Shown: positions 15,248-48,857 of the stretch, piece after piece
Numbering within the stretch: the stretch's first letter is position 1
Layout of the letters: every line of letters starts with the position of its first letter
Source: Glandiceps talaboti
Lineage: Eukaryota > Hemichordata > Enteropneusta > Spengelidae
Length of the DNA: 64,000 bases
NCBI RefSeq assembly: GCF_964340395.1
Contig: NC_135571.1
Span: forward strand, 3,085,611 to 3,149,610
Direction: 5' to 3'
Program-made: the position numbers and the translations under genes
The notes under the pieces: model-generated
What the model saw: the letters and a program-made list of their open reading frames with translations, nothing else
Databases searched by the model: none
Told to the model about the DNA's origin: nothing

Positions 15248-17427
15248 AAATGGGACATATGCAAATGAGATAATTAAGTATGCAAAGATAGACAAAAGCA
15301 TAATGAGTATCTTCCTTATAGAAGAAGGTGCCTTGGGAATTTATATTCATTAAAAAATAATATATGTAACATTTTAACAAGAAATTTGAGTTAAATTTAA
15401 TTATTTATTCGCCAGATATAAAAAATATTTCCATTTCAAAGATAAAAGCAATTGTCTGGCTAATACATTTTAAATTGTATGACGAATAATTGCACTGAAC
15501 TAGTTCGTTTTGGATAATATATGGAAGTTGTCGGGTTTTCATTTGTTTTTATGAGAATCGACAAATCCTTTATTTGTGAACGCTTAGTTTAATTGGGAGC
15601 AATTTTCAATACCATGTGAGTTATTTTGGACAAGTAGTTAGTACTCTACAAAGAAAACGTGATGAGCTTGAGTGATTTTTACAAAATTGATGTTATTAGA
15701 AAGTGAGTCGAGCAAACTGTTTCTAACTTCACTCTCCGCTTATTTACTGCTGAGACAAATTTTGCGGTGACTCTCGACAAGACCGCAGCTCGAAATTTCA
15801 TAGTTTCTCACATTTTCTTTTACAAACGCAATACAAACTCAGAATAAAATCTTTTAAAAATGTAAATTGGAAAATTTTGAACACAATTAATCTAAAATCG
15901 GTAATTTGAAACCTGACCATTACGTAGTATATATAATGTGGTATTTGAACACACGGATGAAAATTTGCATATTATTTCCATAATATGACATTTGTATAAT
16001 ATTTGCATACTATGACGTCATGATTTCCCTGTCTGTGGTCTAATTGCTTCGCACGATCAGATTAACGAAGTGGTTTATGTCGACATTAATATTGAATTAT
16101 AACTCGTTCGTTTAGTCTCTGGAAATCTAGTTAGCCCTTATCGTTTAAGTTTTATTGATGTATGAATGGTAACGAGTGTATCATTCATTTTGATCTGTCT
16201 TTTAAGGAATCATTCCAAATCTGTGATTATATTCCAAATCTGTGATTATCTTTGTTTATTTGTTGTTTTGGGGGGATGTTTGGGTTGTTTATTTCTTTAT
16301 GTTTTTTGTTTTGTTTTGTTTTTTGTATGCTAATAAGATGGTTGGGAATGAAGATGACATATTCATGGATTTTCTTATAATATCATATTTCATAACGGTT
16401 TTAAACCAAATATCGACTTAACACTAAGTCTACAGATTTTTATAGATATCTTCTAGGCATTAAGAGAGACGATGATAATTTTATACCACCATTTTGGCGG
16501 GACAGAACGGATCACATGATTGAACATGAACTTTCGCAGTGCGAGTCAGCCTATACGGTAATATTTTGTTTACACGTACGGTTCCCTCGCGGTTATCACA
16601 GATGATGTTACTCTCTCCCATTACTAGCTTATTTTGGAGTGTGTCATTAGACGCTTCCGGTAGGCGAAGATAAAACTGCTAATATTCAAAATACCTCTGC
16701 CACTGTAATCTTGATATTTTCCTGTCTAGATTTACATTTCATGCTTCATGTCCCACTGGACTTAATACTTACCAACCGGTAAACTGACTACAAAAAGCGT
16801 CAGAATATTAAAAAGCCAAGATTATTTTAGTAGGGAACAACTACCGTACGTATACAATAGTCGCATTCATGTATGCTAATTGTTAAATTTAATTGTAAAC
16901 CGTTCCTTGTACCGTGACCTATTAACGTCACTACAGACAATATGGTTCTTTATCGTTGCGTTTTGTCCATTATTGCCGTACATTGTTATTTAAATTGCTG
17001 TGACGTCATTCATTAATTTTGACGACACTCTATCGACAAATATTTAAATCCGTGTCGCTCGGGTTATCAATTTCCATGTATTTTCCCTCCTAAAATATGT
17101 GTCTGTCAAATATGAATGGGCATGCTGTCAATCTCAGTCCAGGGTTAAATAACATTTCATTTTCGCTACACATAAAGTCTCACATTTCAACTATTCAAAA
17201 TCGATATACACATCATTTCTCACCCCAATGCATAGGTAATAATTTATAACTATATCTGAACAATGGCCGGCCGCAAATCAGAATGTCAAATATATGTCGC
17301 ACTAGGCCCTAATTTTGTTTCTGTTTGATAATATCTACAGAATCGGGTTTCAGTTAAGAGTATCCATATTATCTGCAGCTAAACCACAAACAAATAGCTA
17401 CCTGAAACGCCTGCAGTGCCAAACACT

Positions 17428-18105
17428 TTCCCGCCAAAACAATATTGACGAAAGTTTAGCGTTTCTGTAAATTTTTCAACATCTTGACTTTAATTTAGAC
17501 TGAAACCATGGAAACAATCAATATCTATAAATTGTTATCAAAATTTTGATACCAAAATCATCACAATTTATGACAATAGATTTCCGTAGTTTTCATACAT
17601 AGTTGCCTGTGAGGGATTACAACTGTTACACAAACCATGTTCGTTTCATGCTCATTTCTGATATCCTGCTTGTTAAAATTAACAACACATAATGTCACAT
17701 ACGTTGCCAAGGCATCAGCCGTTGGTACGGTGCCCTTGTGGGAAGTATTTTCAATCTGTGGAGCATGATGAGTTTTATAACAGCCCCATGAATATTTAAT
17801 TTCACTTATTTGATCAAATAATATATCAATGATAGGAACAAATTTGAAATACACAATGACATTTTTATAGCGTATGCAGTTATTGGAAACAGTGGCTGGC
17901 TACACAGATTAAAAGTGAAATACTGACAATGACAACTGCTGTTTTTGATAAACAATGGATTATGAAACATAGAAATTTTGACCAAAATTTCAGTTTTTTC
18001 TGTAAATATTTTAATATCTTTACTTCAATGTTGACTGAAACCATGGAAACTATGAATATCTATACATTGTTATCAAAATTTTGATATCAAAATCTTCACA
18101 TTTTC
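17428..18105. repeat. CCCGCC module with a duplicated tail
   Basis: CTTTCCCGCCAAAA at 17428 is followed by GACTGAAACCATGGAAAC and TTGTTATCAAAATTTTGATA. The tail occurs again at 18033-18090 without the CCCGCC start. Confidence 0.65.
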
Positions 18106-18557
18106 ACGAAAATAGTGTTCTTGACAATTACTCAAAGACCTATAGTCTGTTTGCATTCAGTATTTCCGAAGGATGACGAAACAATGCGCCATTTCCAAAC
18201 ATCATAAATACATGTTACATTTCACTCGCTATGCAAATATATATTAATTCATTGGCCCTTTATACATACGTTGGACTACATTGATATTAACATCACATCA
18301 TCTTGGGCTTACGTCGCCTTTTACCTAAAAGGAACACGGATCAACGTCAGATATCATTTTTATTTGAATGTTAAATATTGACTCGTTTAGTGTCATATTT
18401 CAATCTGTGCCTTGAAGTCTACGTATATCATTGGGGTTTTCTTGCCGAATAATGTAAATTCATCAGATGGAACAAAACATAACAGAAAAAAAGTGTTCAT
18501 TCCTGACGTATGCCATACAACAATTGACCCATCCCACACACTATCAAAACATATGCA

Positions 18558-18757
<200 letters not shown>

Positions 18758-19372
18758 TAGCCAATATTTGACATCGAAACAAAATCACGAGTCAAAAATA
18801 TATGGTATAATATCGTCACCGGAAAATAACAGGACTGGGAGCTGTTAGGGGTTTGATAGACAAGACCATTTGTGGTGTGAATTTAATGTAAAATATACTA
18901 TTAACACCTAATGCGATGCTATTTGTGAGTTTGTTCTCCATGCCAATTAATTGTCGCATCTGCTTCCTTGGTGTAATTTCGTTTAAGAACAGTCTCTTAA
19001 TTTCCCCTCCTTCATTTAAAACTCTACAATATCCTCTATAATTTTTTTAAAAAATGCTTTCATTAGGAATCGACAAACAGATTATAGAAATGTACAGAAT
19101 ACGATTCATCCAGACTTATTTGTACAGCGTTGGGAAATTTGCTTAAATACAAATGGTATATACACTGAATGTACACGTGTATTTATGTATGTTTGACTTC
19201 GTTGAATTTTTTGACCTCCTGACAAGGCAATTTGCTGTCAACAATTACATTAATTGAGTGTAATGACAAAGCAAAACGCAGACCGCGACAGAAAATCGAA
19301 CTTCGCTGCATAGATGTAATTATGCTGTAACGTTGTTTCTATCTAAAGAAATCGATATTATGGTATACTTAC

Positions 19373-19432
19373 GTATTCGACGGTTAGGATGAAGCCTTCG
19401 TCTCTAGCCTGGGAGAAGTCGACATCGTGCTT
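19373..19432 (-). other. Possible orphan coding exon
   Basis: On the - strand 60 open bases lie between a TTTCATAG acceptor and a strong GTAAGT donor, encoding KHDVDFSQARDEGFILTVEY. No phase-linked neighbour was proved; another candidate at about 17755-17703 (cag|ATTGAAAAT...GCAAC|gtatgt) could follow. I recognise no family. Confidence 0.2.
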
Positions 19433-20016
19433 CTATGAAATGCACATCATGTCTGTAGAAGGGAACCACGGCTGTCGCGTCCGCTCCTGATCATCAACGC
19501 GAAACCAAATAAACAAGAGAAATATACAAAAACCATACAATAGTGTTGCCGACGCTTCCAATTCGCAACTAGAGGCAGAAGAGCGAGGTTGCTGTGCTCT
19601 TAAGTACACAGTCTCCCTCTGGAATGTTTTTGAAATTGGCAGTCGGTGGTGTTAATAGGAAGTGTGTTAGTTACTATGACAACGGTATACAAGGCCATTC
19701 GCGCAAGTTTTTGTCATGTCATGTGAAGTGTTCTAATACTGATGTAGAACGTGAGAAAATGAGTCCACCTGAGTTCGAGTTATAAGGTGATTCTATTCAC
19801 GCTGTTCATGACAAAGGCGTGAAAAGCTTGAGAGTCGGAGTGTCATTAAAACCTTTTACTTCATCAGCCCACGTGCAACGAAAACAATACAGTCAGTATA
19901 TCACACAAGGACCCTTATCTCCCAACACAAATCTATGTGCGAATGCTAGTATCTGAGCATATCAACAAATCCTGCGAATAAACCTCAAAGCACAGACACT
20001 TCCTTATCTGTGCTTG

Positions 20017-20338
20017 TCGTGGCCAAATTGATTAGGATTTGGTATATGTTTTTGGATTTTTTAATTTTATAGAACAATGTGACTTCTTTCTGGATTGACA
20101 AGGTCTAGTTTTTATAACTGTATTGCATTGAAAGCTAAAAAGAGTATAAAATATTTATTGTACGCACAATAACAAACATTTTACTCATTTATTAATCTTT
20201 TGCAATTTATTGAGATACAAACAAGACTTGGCATATTTTGGTTCACATTGATTTTTCAAGTAAGAAGCCATGATAAAATTGTTTTATAAATCAAAAACCC
20301 AAACTAAATACCCAATCCTCATCCATTTTGCCACTTTA
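20017..20338. mobile_element. Diverged copy of the TTAA MITE family
   Basis: The left end (GTGGCCAAATTGATTAGGAT) and right end (CAATCCTCATCCATTTTGCC) are imperfect inverted repeats matching the 50933 element, including TTTTGCAATTTATTGAGATA inside. TTAA is lost at both ends. Confidence 0.7.
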
Positions 20339-20722
20339 GGTTTACTGTACAAAATACTAGTATACGTTTCATTGTTTTACCTCCGACGTTTAATAACATT
20401 AAGTGAATGTTCAGGGTGCAATACATTCAATCATTGGGTATTCAGAGTTTAACCTCTTTTGGTGAATTGTATCATTGAGGTCAAAGAAAGCAAATTAAAT
20501 AAATTGCAACAAACCCTAGACAATCAAATTCATTTCAAGTAGACGTCGTGTTTAAATACTGCTTTTTTTCATTGACGTTATGTCTGACTAATCCGTGGTA
20601 CAACTCCGGCTAATCAATTCATCATTTTTAGGTTGCAATAAAGATAGATTGATTTTGGCTAATTAACCTCGAAGTTAACAAAATCACGATGTAAAAATCA
20701 GCATGCATGTTTGTTTTGGGTT

Positions 20723-20723
<1 letters not shown>

Positions 20724-20756
<33 letters not shown>

Positions 20757-20790
20757 TGTGTCTGTGTCTGTGTCTGTGTCTGTGTTTGTG
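20724..20790. repeat. (TG)n/(TCTGTG)n microsatellite
   Basis: A TG tract passes into TCTGTG hexamers. Confidence 0.95.
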
Positions 20791-20867
20791 TGAGTTTTTT
20801 GTTTTTGTGTAGTGGGTTTTTGGCTTCTTTCTATTTTGAATACTAGTATTCAATCTCATCTGGATCT

Positions 20868-20889
20868 ACAACAACAACAACAACAACAA

Positions 20890-20935
<46 letters not shown>
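20868..20935. repeat. (CAA)n microsatellite
   Basis: About 22 CAA units with one AAA; a poly-Gln frame results but has no gene context. Confidence 0.95.
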
Positions 20936-20936
<1 letters not shown>

Positions 20937-21203
20937 CAAACTATATCAAGAAATGTATGAAAGAAAATATCAAGATCCACCACCAACTTGTTGTTGAATT
21001 AACTGTAATGACAACCATCACATTTCTTTCACATGGCCTAAACTGTTCAAAATATCTAATTTCCTCTCATATGTAGATAATTGTGAAGTCGGCTTTTAAT
21101 GGTTTTAAAACAAATTCTATCGATTTTAAGGAAAACTTTAGCACGAATTCTTACATACAGAATATTTCTCATATGTTGTGCCCAAAATTAGGACGGCACG
21201 TGA

Positions 21204-21485
21204 CTAAAATTCTGATAAACAAGAATTTTTGAATATCGATATGTTGGCGCAAAAATTACGGGGAACCGAAGAATACACAGAACTAGTTGATTTCACATAG
21301 CTTTTTATGTAATCGAATAAGACATGGCCTAAAATGCTGCAAAGGATTTCATTCTCTGAGTTTGTGATTACAAAAGGTTTAATGTTCGATGACCGAGACG
21401 ACGGAGTTATGCAATTTGTTCCGCCATTCATCATGGGTAACGATTCCCCGTTGGCTTGAAGGCGATCGAACTGATAGTGTGTCAT
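21204..21485 (-). other. Unassigned 93-codon open frame
   Basis: The frame starts ATG at 21485 and begins MTHYQFDRLQANGESLPMMN. Its first half has mixed, non-repetitive composition and CpG-rich codons, unlike the surrounding sequence. No family is recognised and no splice partner was found. It may be a real 5' exon or chance. Confidence 0.2.
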
Positions 21486-21629
21486 CGATCGTAATGTATA
21501 GTTCCCCCAGCGACTATCATTTCATGATTGAACGCATAAATCAGAGAAGCTGACGTTGCCAATTTTAGGTACGGTAAATTTTATTAGGAGAGCACGTAGG
21601 CTTAGTAAAAAAATTTAGAATAGGTAGAT

Positions 21630-21793
21630 TTTTATATTTTTTTGTCAGTTTCCGCATCCACTATTTCTCGTGAGACTTCACAATTTTTACGATTTTATTA
21701 TTTTTTTCTCGAATACGTACAAACAAATTTTAGGGTCGGCAGTGAAAAGCTAGACGTGGTCGGGTAATCGGAACCAAACAATTATTTTTTTAG
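21630..21793. repeat. Dispersed repeat, copy 2 of 2
   Basis: Matches 6010-6170 (CACTATTTCTCGTGAGAC, TTTTTTTCTCGAATACGTA, GGTCGGGTAATCGGAACC) with an extra GCAGTGAAAAGCTAGACGTG. Confidence 0.7.
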
Positions 21794-22199
21794 TTAAATG
21801 ACATGTGTACCATCTAAACTCCAAGCTATCTAGCTAAAATTGAAGTTTCTAACTTATGTAAATTTATTTTCATAATTTCCGTGTCAGTCTTGTTGGTTGG
21901 CGAAACAATAATTATAACAAACTTAAATTGGGCAATCTTATATTATATTCTTCTTTGAAAGAAAAATACTTTTCCAGTTGTAACTTTTGTGGGAAGAGAA
22001 ATTTACGTTTTCTTAGATGATATGTAGTTGTTGCATTCACTCGAAATAAAGATATGTTAGTCATCAGTCTCGCTAAATTTGGATATTGTTGCTTAGTATG
22101 ATCATGGCGGTATGATGTCAAATTGCGAGTCATTTATCCTGGTACAAATAAATTTATATAAAAAACACATGCCGTTTGTAAGTGCGCCCTCTATGGACA

Positions 22200-22305
22200 C
22201 TGTGTCAACATGCGCAGAGGACACTGTGCAAAGGATCATTGGATAGTCAAAATGGCGACGTTGTAAAATCATTTTATCAAGAACGAAACTTGAACGTAAA
22301 GAATC
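22200..22305 (+). promoter_or_regulatory. Probable TMEM9 promoter with NRF1-like and YY1-like sites
   Basis: Just upstream of the start codon lie CATGCGCA at 22209-22216, which resembles an NRF1 half-site, and CAAAATGGCGAC at 22248-22259, which fits the YY1 consensus. No TATA box is visible. YY1 and NRF1 sites near the start are typical of TATA-less housekeeping promoters; the assignment is inference from motif and position. Confidence 0.5.
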
Positions 22306-28544
<6,239 letters not shown>

Positions 28545-28919
28545 ATTAAGAACTGCAAAACTGAGCTTGAATCCTGTGAGTGTCACCAGGTACGGGATTG
28601 TTAAAGTTTAAACTAATCTTTGATTTGTCTCACTATTACACTCCCTCTCTTTGTCTAGAGGTGATTCATGGCTTCAAATGTTAGTGTTCTTGAGTTTTGA
28701 ATCCATAGCCTTGAGATTATCTCTCTCCTTGCCGTAAAGTTATTTCCTCTTTGATCAGGGCATGGACAGCCCTTATAAAAAGCCCAGTTCAGATTAAGAC
28801 TTAAATTTTAGTTGAAAAACAGTTGTCTCACAGAGCTTTAAGAAAATGTTGGTCCTGAAAAACTGATCCCTACCTTTGTTGTAGAGATATAATCACACTA
28901 TAATTATGACTGTGTAAAC

Positions 28920-29530
28920 ACTGGAAGTCTCCAAAAATGTACACTTCAAGATAATGGAAGTCATCAGAAATGCCACCCTACTGTGAAGTACAATTTCCAT
29001 TCAATAGCTTATATCAACATGTTGCAAGAACAGTTTAGTTTGTGTCTATCTTAATAAACTGGAACCTTGATTGCCACTGTCATAATCACCCTGTGATCAA
29101 GATAATGTAGGCACTGGAAGTCTCCAAAAATGTACTGTTCAAGATAGTGGAAGTCATCAGAAATGCCACCCTACTGTGAGTACACTTAAACCAACTCCCA
29201 TTCAATAGCTTATCAACATGTTGCAAGAAGTTTGTGTCTATCTTAATGAACCTAAACCTTGATTGCCTCTGTTGTAATCACTGTATGATCATGGTAATAT
29301 AGACACTGGAAGTCTCCAACAATTGACACTGTGAGATCATAGAAGTTATCAGAAATGCCACCCTACTGTGAGTAAACTTAAACCATAGTTCCTCTATCAC
29401 ATGATAGAGTGGGATAGAGGAACTGTGCTTAAAGCCAGCATCCACTCAATAGCTTATATCAACAAGTCACAAGAACAGTTTTAGTTTTGTCTATCTTAAT
29501 AAACCTAAACCCCAATTGCCACTGTTGTAG
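28920..29530. repeat. Three-copy tandem repeat, unit about 192 bp
   Basis: Copies start at about 28921, 29112 and 29305 with CTGGAAGTCTCCAA and share TCAGAAATGCCACCCTACTG, CAATAGCTTAT and GTCTATCTTAAT. The third copy alone carries about 45 extra bp forming a hairpin (arms near 29385-29397 and 29413-29427). Confidence 0.85.
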
Positions 29531-30463
29531 GAACAGCCATCACAAATCAAAACATTCACTTACCAGCTCATCACTTATACAACATGGCAGTACTAGTGCT
29601 AATAACTACTGTTCATGAGTAGAAAGTTTGGTTTAAAACACTAGATTTGGAACAAGAATTTGGAATGAATGACAAAAATAGTGAGACACATCAAAGATTA
29701 GATCCTAAGATAGGTCCAAGTGGGTAAAGAGAAGAGGTTCACAGAGCAATTACAATGTATGTGATGTTCTTGTCTACTTCACTGTACAATATTTTACCCA
29801 CAATTCTCTATGCTTGAATCTCCCTTATCTAACAACTTCCTCTACAAGTCGATTGCTTTTCATTTTCATGTTATCACTAACTTGGGTAGTCAGTCTGTAC
29901 AAAAAGTCTTAACATGGAAATTGCTTTTGTCATACCTGTTCAATATCGTTCATGCAGATATAACAGATGCATATATTTTCCTTAGTTTCCTCGCAAAAAG
30001 TCTGCTTGTCTTTCAAGAAAGTCGGTTGAAAAATTAATAACATTTCCATCTCCTACATAAAGTCATTGATATCTGAATCAAGAAAATGGGCATTCAGAAA
30101 CACATCGGTGGCTGTTCTATGTTTGCAAAACTTCCACAATATTTTACAAAACCCTGTTCAATGGTGAGATTTGGCTGAATTCAATGAAGTCATGTCTGAG
30201 AGTACAAAGCAGAGAGAGTTGTAGGTAAAATATTCCTGCAGTGTACTTGTATTGGTTGTGTACAGTATGAAAGGTGGAATTATTGGTAGAAGTCATGTCA
30301 TGTGATTTACATCTTTAAACTATACAACAAATTAGTTGTAGACATAAGAGATTGTTCAAGTTGAAGTGTACTTTGTGAAAAATTATGGTAGCAAAAAAAA
30401 ATTTTTTCCACTCACAGTAGTCTGAAAGGTGCAGCCATTGGTCCCCTTATGTAATCCCTCACT

Positions 30464-30518
30464 ACACAGTGAGTGAGTGAGTGAGTGAGCGAGCGAGCGA
30501 GCAAGGGAGGGAGGGAGG
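30464..30518. repeat. (GTGA/GCGA)n microsatellite
   Basis: GTGA repeats pass into GCGA and then GGGA repeats. Confidence 0.9.
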
Positions 30519-30832
30519 CAGTAAGTGCATTATATCTGGAAGCTGAATAATGCCAAACTTATATAAATGGATCTTTCAGGCTACGCAGTTGATGAATCAA
30601 ATTAGGCCTAGGGTAGGGGTCTGAACCATTCCTATGTTAGCTGAATCCTGGCCCCAATCTTCACTAGGAATACATACATGCTCAGTGCACAGTTCGTTGT
30701 TTTGGTTGTACATACTTTCAAATCTGATGTACATGTATAAAAATACTTTACATTTGTTAAAACTGAAATTTGTGACATTTGAGTATGTTAGAGTGAGACT
30801 GTCATGTCTTTGAATGACCAAACCTGTTTTAT

Positions 30833-30870
30833 GTTTGTTTGTTTGTTTGTTTGTTTGTTTGTTTGTTTGT
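30833..30870. repeat. (TTTG)n microsatellite
   Basis: Nine or so perfect TTTG units. Confidence 0.95.
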
Positions 30871-31249
30871 GATAAGATAAATATAATGTATTGAAACGTC
30901 ATTATCAATATAAGTGCATGTTACGTACTTGGCTGGTCACTATCACATGACCAGTGCTTAACCAATTAGAAGGCAGATATTTGTCTCATGTGCAGACAAA
31001 TTACAGTGATTGGTATTGGAACTGTAGAAGTCTCTGTCACATGACCAAGACTTAACCAATCAAAGAACAGGGATTCGTCTCTTTGTGCACATTAAGTGCA
31101 AAATTTAAATTAGCTTAAAGTTAGATGAAATGAAATTATATTACCACATTTTAATGACTTAGACTATTGGTGTCAAGTCAAATATTGTTTTATGGGTCCT
31201 GTACAGTCAAATTTGTATTTATTTATATTGAGGTTTTATGCAATGTAAT

Positions 31250-31263
31250 GTTTCCATGGCAAC
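31250..31263. promoter_or_regulatory. RFX-type X-box motif
   Basis: GTTTCCATGGCAAC fits the X-box form GTnnCC-N2-GGnAAC exactly. Whether it is bound is unknown; it lies 1.6 kb upstream of AK3. Confidence 0.4.
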
Positions 31264-31327
31264 AGTTTATTGACAGCAATAATGATAATAAAGTGTTACA
31301 TGTATGTCGTGTTTGTCATTCCTTCAC

Positions 31328-31523
31328 CTCTGATGTATGTATGCATGCATGCATGTGTGTATGTATGTATGTATGTATGTATGTATGTGTCTATGTATGT
31401 ATGTATGTATGTATGTATGTATGTGTCTGTCTATGTATGTATGTATGTATGTATGTATATGTATGTATCTATGTATCTATGTGTGCATGTCTGTATGTAT
31501 GTATGTATGTATGTATGTATGTA
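31328..31523. repeat. (TATG)n microsatellite with variants
   Basis: TATG units interrupted by TGCA, TGTC and TATC variants. Confidence 0.97.
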
Positions 31524-31539
31524 GAAAGAAATGCATAAG

Positions 31540-31828
31540 GAACTAATAAACCAGTCCGTATATATAGCTGTTAAATCCGACGTTTCGAATAAATATTCTT
31601 TTTCAAAGGAAAAATTGGCGAGACAGAGAAATGCCAGGTGACAACCCGAACATTTCTAAATATAATGGAACAAAACCGCGCGTGATATAAATAAACGGTT
31701 GTACGTGGGATAAGTTCTTAAATTCGCACGCACCTAATAGAACCCAATAGAATACGCCTGAAATTTAAAAAATACCCAATAATCATGATAATTAGATTGG
31801 GAAAGACGAGAATAATCTATTAATTCGT
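31540..31828. mobile_element. Possible Penelope-like element terminal fragment
   Basis: TCCGACGTTTCGAATAAA followed by CTTTTTCAAAGG resembles the CCGACGTTTCG...CTTTTTCAAGG signature I associate with Penelope-like element termini. It is bounded on both sides by TATG arrays. No GIY-YIG or RT motif is readable here, so this rests on one short motif. Confidence 0.3.
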
Positions 31829-32145
31829 ATGTATGTATGTATGTATGTATGTATGCATGCATGTGTATGTCTATGTATGTATGTATGTATGTATGTATAT
31901 GTGTATGTATTGTATGTATGTATGTATGTGTGTATGTATTGTATGTATGTATGTATGTGTGTATGTATATATGTATGTGTGTGTATGTATGTATGTGTGT
32001 GTGTCTGTATGTATGTATGTATGTATGTGTGTCTGTATGTATGTATGTATGTATGTATGTATGTATGTATGTTTATGTATGTATATATGTATGTATGTAT
32101 GTATATATATATGTATGTATATATGTATGTATGTATATATGTATG
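31829..32145. repeat. (TATG)n microsatellite with variants
   Basis: A second TATG array with TGTG, TATA and TCTG variants. Confidence 0.97.
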
Positions 32146-32795
32146 TATTTATTTAATTATTATTAATTATTTATTTATCAAATTATGTATGTATCTATGT
32201 ATGTGTGTGTTTCTTAGCACATTTATTACCACTAAATTAAAGTCCACACAGACGTCTATGTCGTCTACAAAGATCTTTGTCTTCTACGACGACTTTTGTT
32301 TTGCTTTGTTTTCTTGTTGTTTTGTGTTGTTTTTGTTTTTATACAGTAAGTTGATCTATGAAATGTTTAATTGATATTCGTAATTAATTGATTCAGGCGG
32401 GAACACGAATTGAGAACATAACGATATTGATTATATGTGATGTGAGAAGTACAGCATATGAACATTACGACTTTTTACGTAACCTACTAAAAATCCATAT
32501 TGTTACAAAACATATCTTCTTCAAAGTTAAATATTTACTAGAACTGTTCTTATATCTTCTTCAATTCATAGCTGTCAGATTTTTTAAACTTTTCCTTCCC
32601 GTTCCCCTAGTAACGAGTTTTTAATGAAATTAATCAATCCGGTCTGGTTGGCGGTCTAGCTGACCTGTCCGTATTAAAATGACCCGGGGGGTTCCGGCAG
32701 TGTTTGTTCATATCGTGACCTTTGTCCCTAACTGTCAAAAAAAGTACCAGTAGCGTGACTTTTCGATCAAAGTATTAAGATGCAATAGATTGTAG

Positions 32796-47139
<14,344 letters not shown>

Positions 47140-47831
47140 AGTGATAACCGTTCACGGATTTGTGTTGACCTTGACCTTGATTCAAAGATGCCGCACAGGG
47201 TTTTTTACTACCAGGGATACACCATTAATTGTGCCGGGGGGGGGGGGGGGCAGGAAAGTGAATTTCAAAAGAAAATACGAAAACAGATATATGGGTAGAT
47301 GCTGATATAAAATGTGTAACATTGTCTATTCAAAAATTTATCGAGTAACTGACACAGGGTGCATTTATTTGAAGGGGAGGGGAGATAAACAGCGCACAGT
47401 TTCTTCAAGATTTCCACTTTCTAAAATTCTATCATAATATTTCATTTGTAATTTGCTTCCTTACAATTCACGCAATTACATCTCACAGGCACCAACACGT
47501 GTTGTTTTTTGCTGAGCTTACAATGCAAAGTGTTTTGAAGACACAGCTAAGTTGTGTTTTTTATTCTGTCATTATATATTCGTACTTTTTCACTTCAACT
47601 TACACATTGGTCACTTTTATACTGTGTTTATTTAATGCAGTTGTTAAAATACCAAATGGATGTGTGGTGTTATTAAAGCAGAACTCAATCCCGTATAGGT
47701 TTTTAATACCAGTAATTTGAATTGTGAACTGCGCCCTCTACCGGTATATGAAGCATGGCTAACTTTATTGTTGCATGTATTAAGGATGGAACAGGCTGAA
47801 AATATTTTGGTGTTCGTGTTAGTAAAGATAC

Positions 47832-47837
47832 AATAAA
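47832..47837 (+). terminator. Candidate AK3 polyadenylation signal
   Basis: AATAAA about 0.7 kb past the stop codon, just before a GA microsatellite. It is the first clear hexamer downstream. Confidence 0.35.
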
Positions 47838-47872
47838 TTCACTTCTAAACAACTGTAAACTTCCAAACTGTG

Positions 47873-47873
<1 letters not shown>

Positions 47874-47955
<82 letters not shown>
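47874..47955. repeat. (GA)n/(CAGA)n microsatellite
   Basis: GA units followed by CAGA units. Confidence 0.95.
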
Positions 47956-48857
47956 TAGACAGAGCACGTATGTTACAATCTAAACAAATACGCCATATTC
48001 AGTTTTCATCAGAGAGATATGATTGGTTTGGCCACTAGGGGTGCTGTTCGAAATCCGTTTTGAATGCAGAGAAATGAGGGCTGAGTATATATTGCAGTGT
48101 AAAGGACAGCATGCAAAAAAAATTACCATGACCGAAGTTTACCCCTCACTTGGCTAAATCTGGTCGCTCTCTTGTTATCGTTATGAAATGGCCAGAACTT
48201 CAGTAACTGGAACATGGCATATTGCACGTACTCTCCATCTCCAACGGAACACCACTCCATGAAACAGAGACATTCATAAAGTATGGGGTCTAGAGAGTAA
48301 CTTCATCATTTTACATGACCTACAAGTTGACCTTGTGCCTTTTAACGAGTATCTTTCCTGTGGGTCAATGCATCATGGGAGTCAGCAGAATGTATTCAAA
48401 TTGCACAGTGAATATTCATCACTCCTGTGTGCTTATTCCCTTCAGTGTAAAACATCTCATGAATATTCAATATTCAACCATGAATATATTAGTTCTAATA
48501 ACTCCCATGATGCAACAGCCTATAGCAAAGATACACCCTATAAAGGCACAAGATCTCTGAATTTGCAAGTTGAAATGAATCTCCAGAACTCAGGATACGA
48601 AAACGTCGATTTCATGGTATGTGTTCCCCATTAAAACAGAACAAAAAAAATGACAACTTTGAGCTGCATTTCAAGTTTAATACAAATTGAAACTGATATT
48701 AAATTCCTATAATTGCACTTGAACGTTAGTCAGTATCATGACTACCAATGTGATTTATATTTACAGGAATAAAAATCTGAAATTTAAAGATAGAAAATAT
48801 TATTTGCTTTTTACATATTTTTTAAATACAAATGTGAGTGAAGGTTGTGTGAAATAA

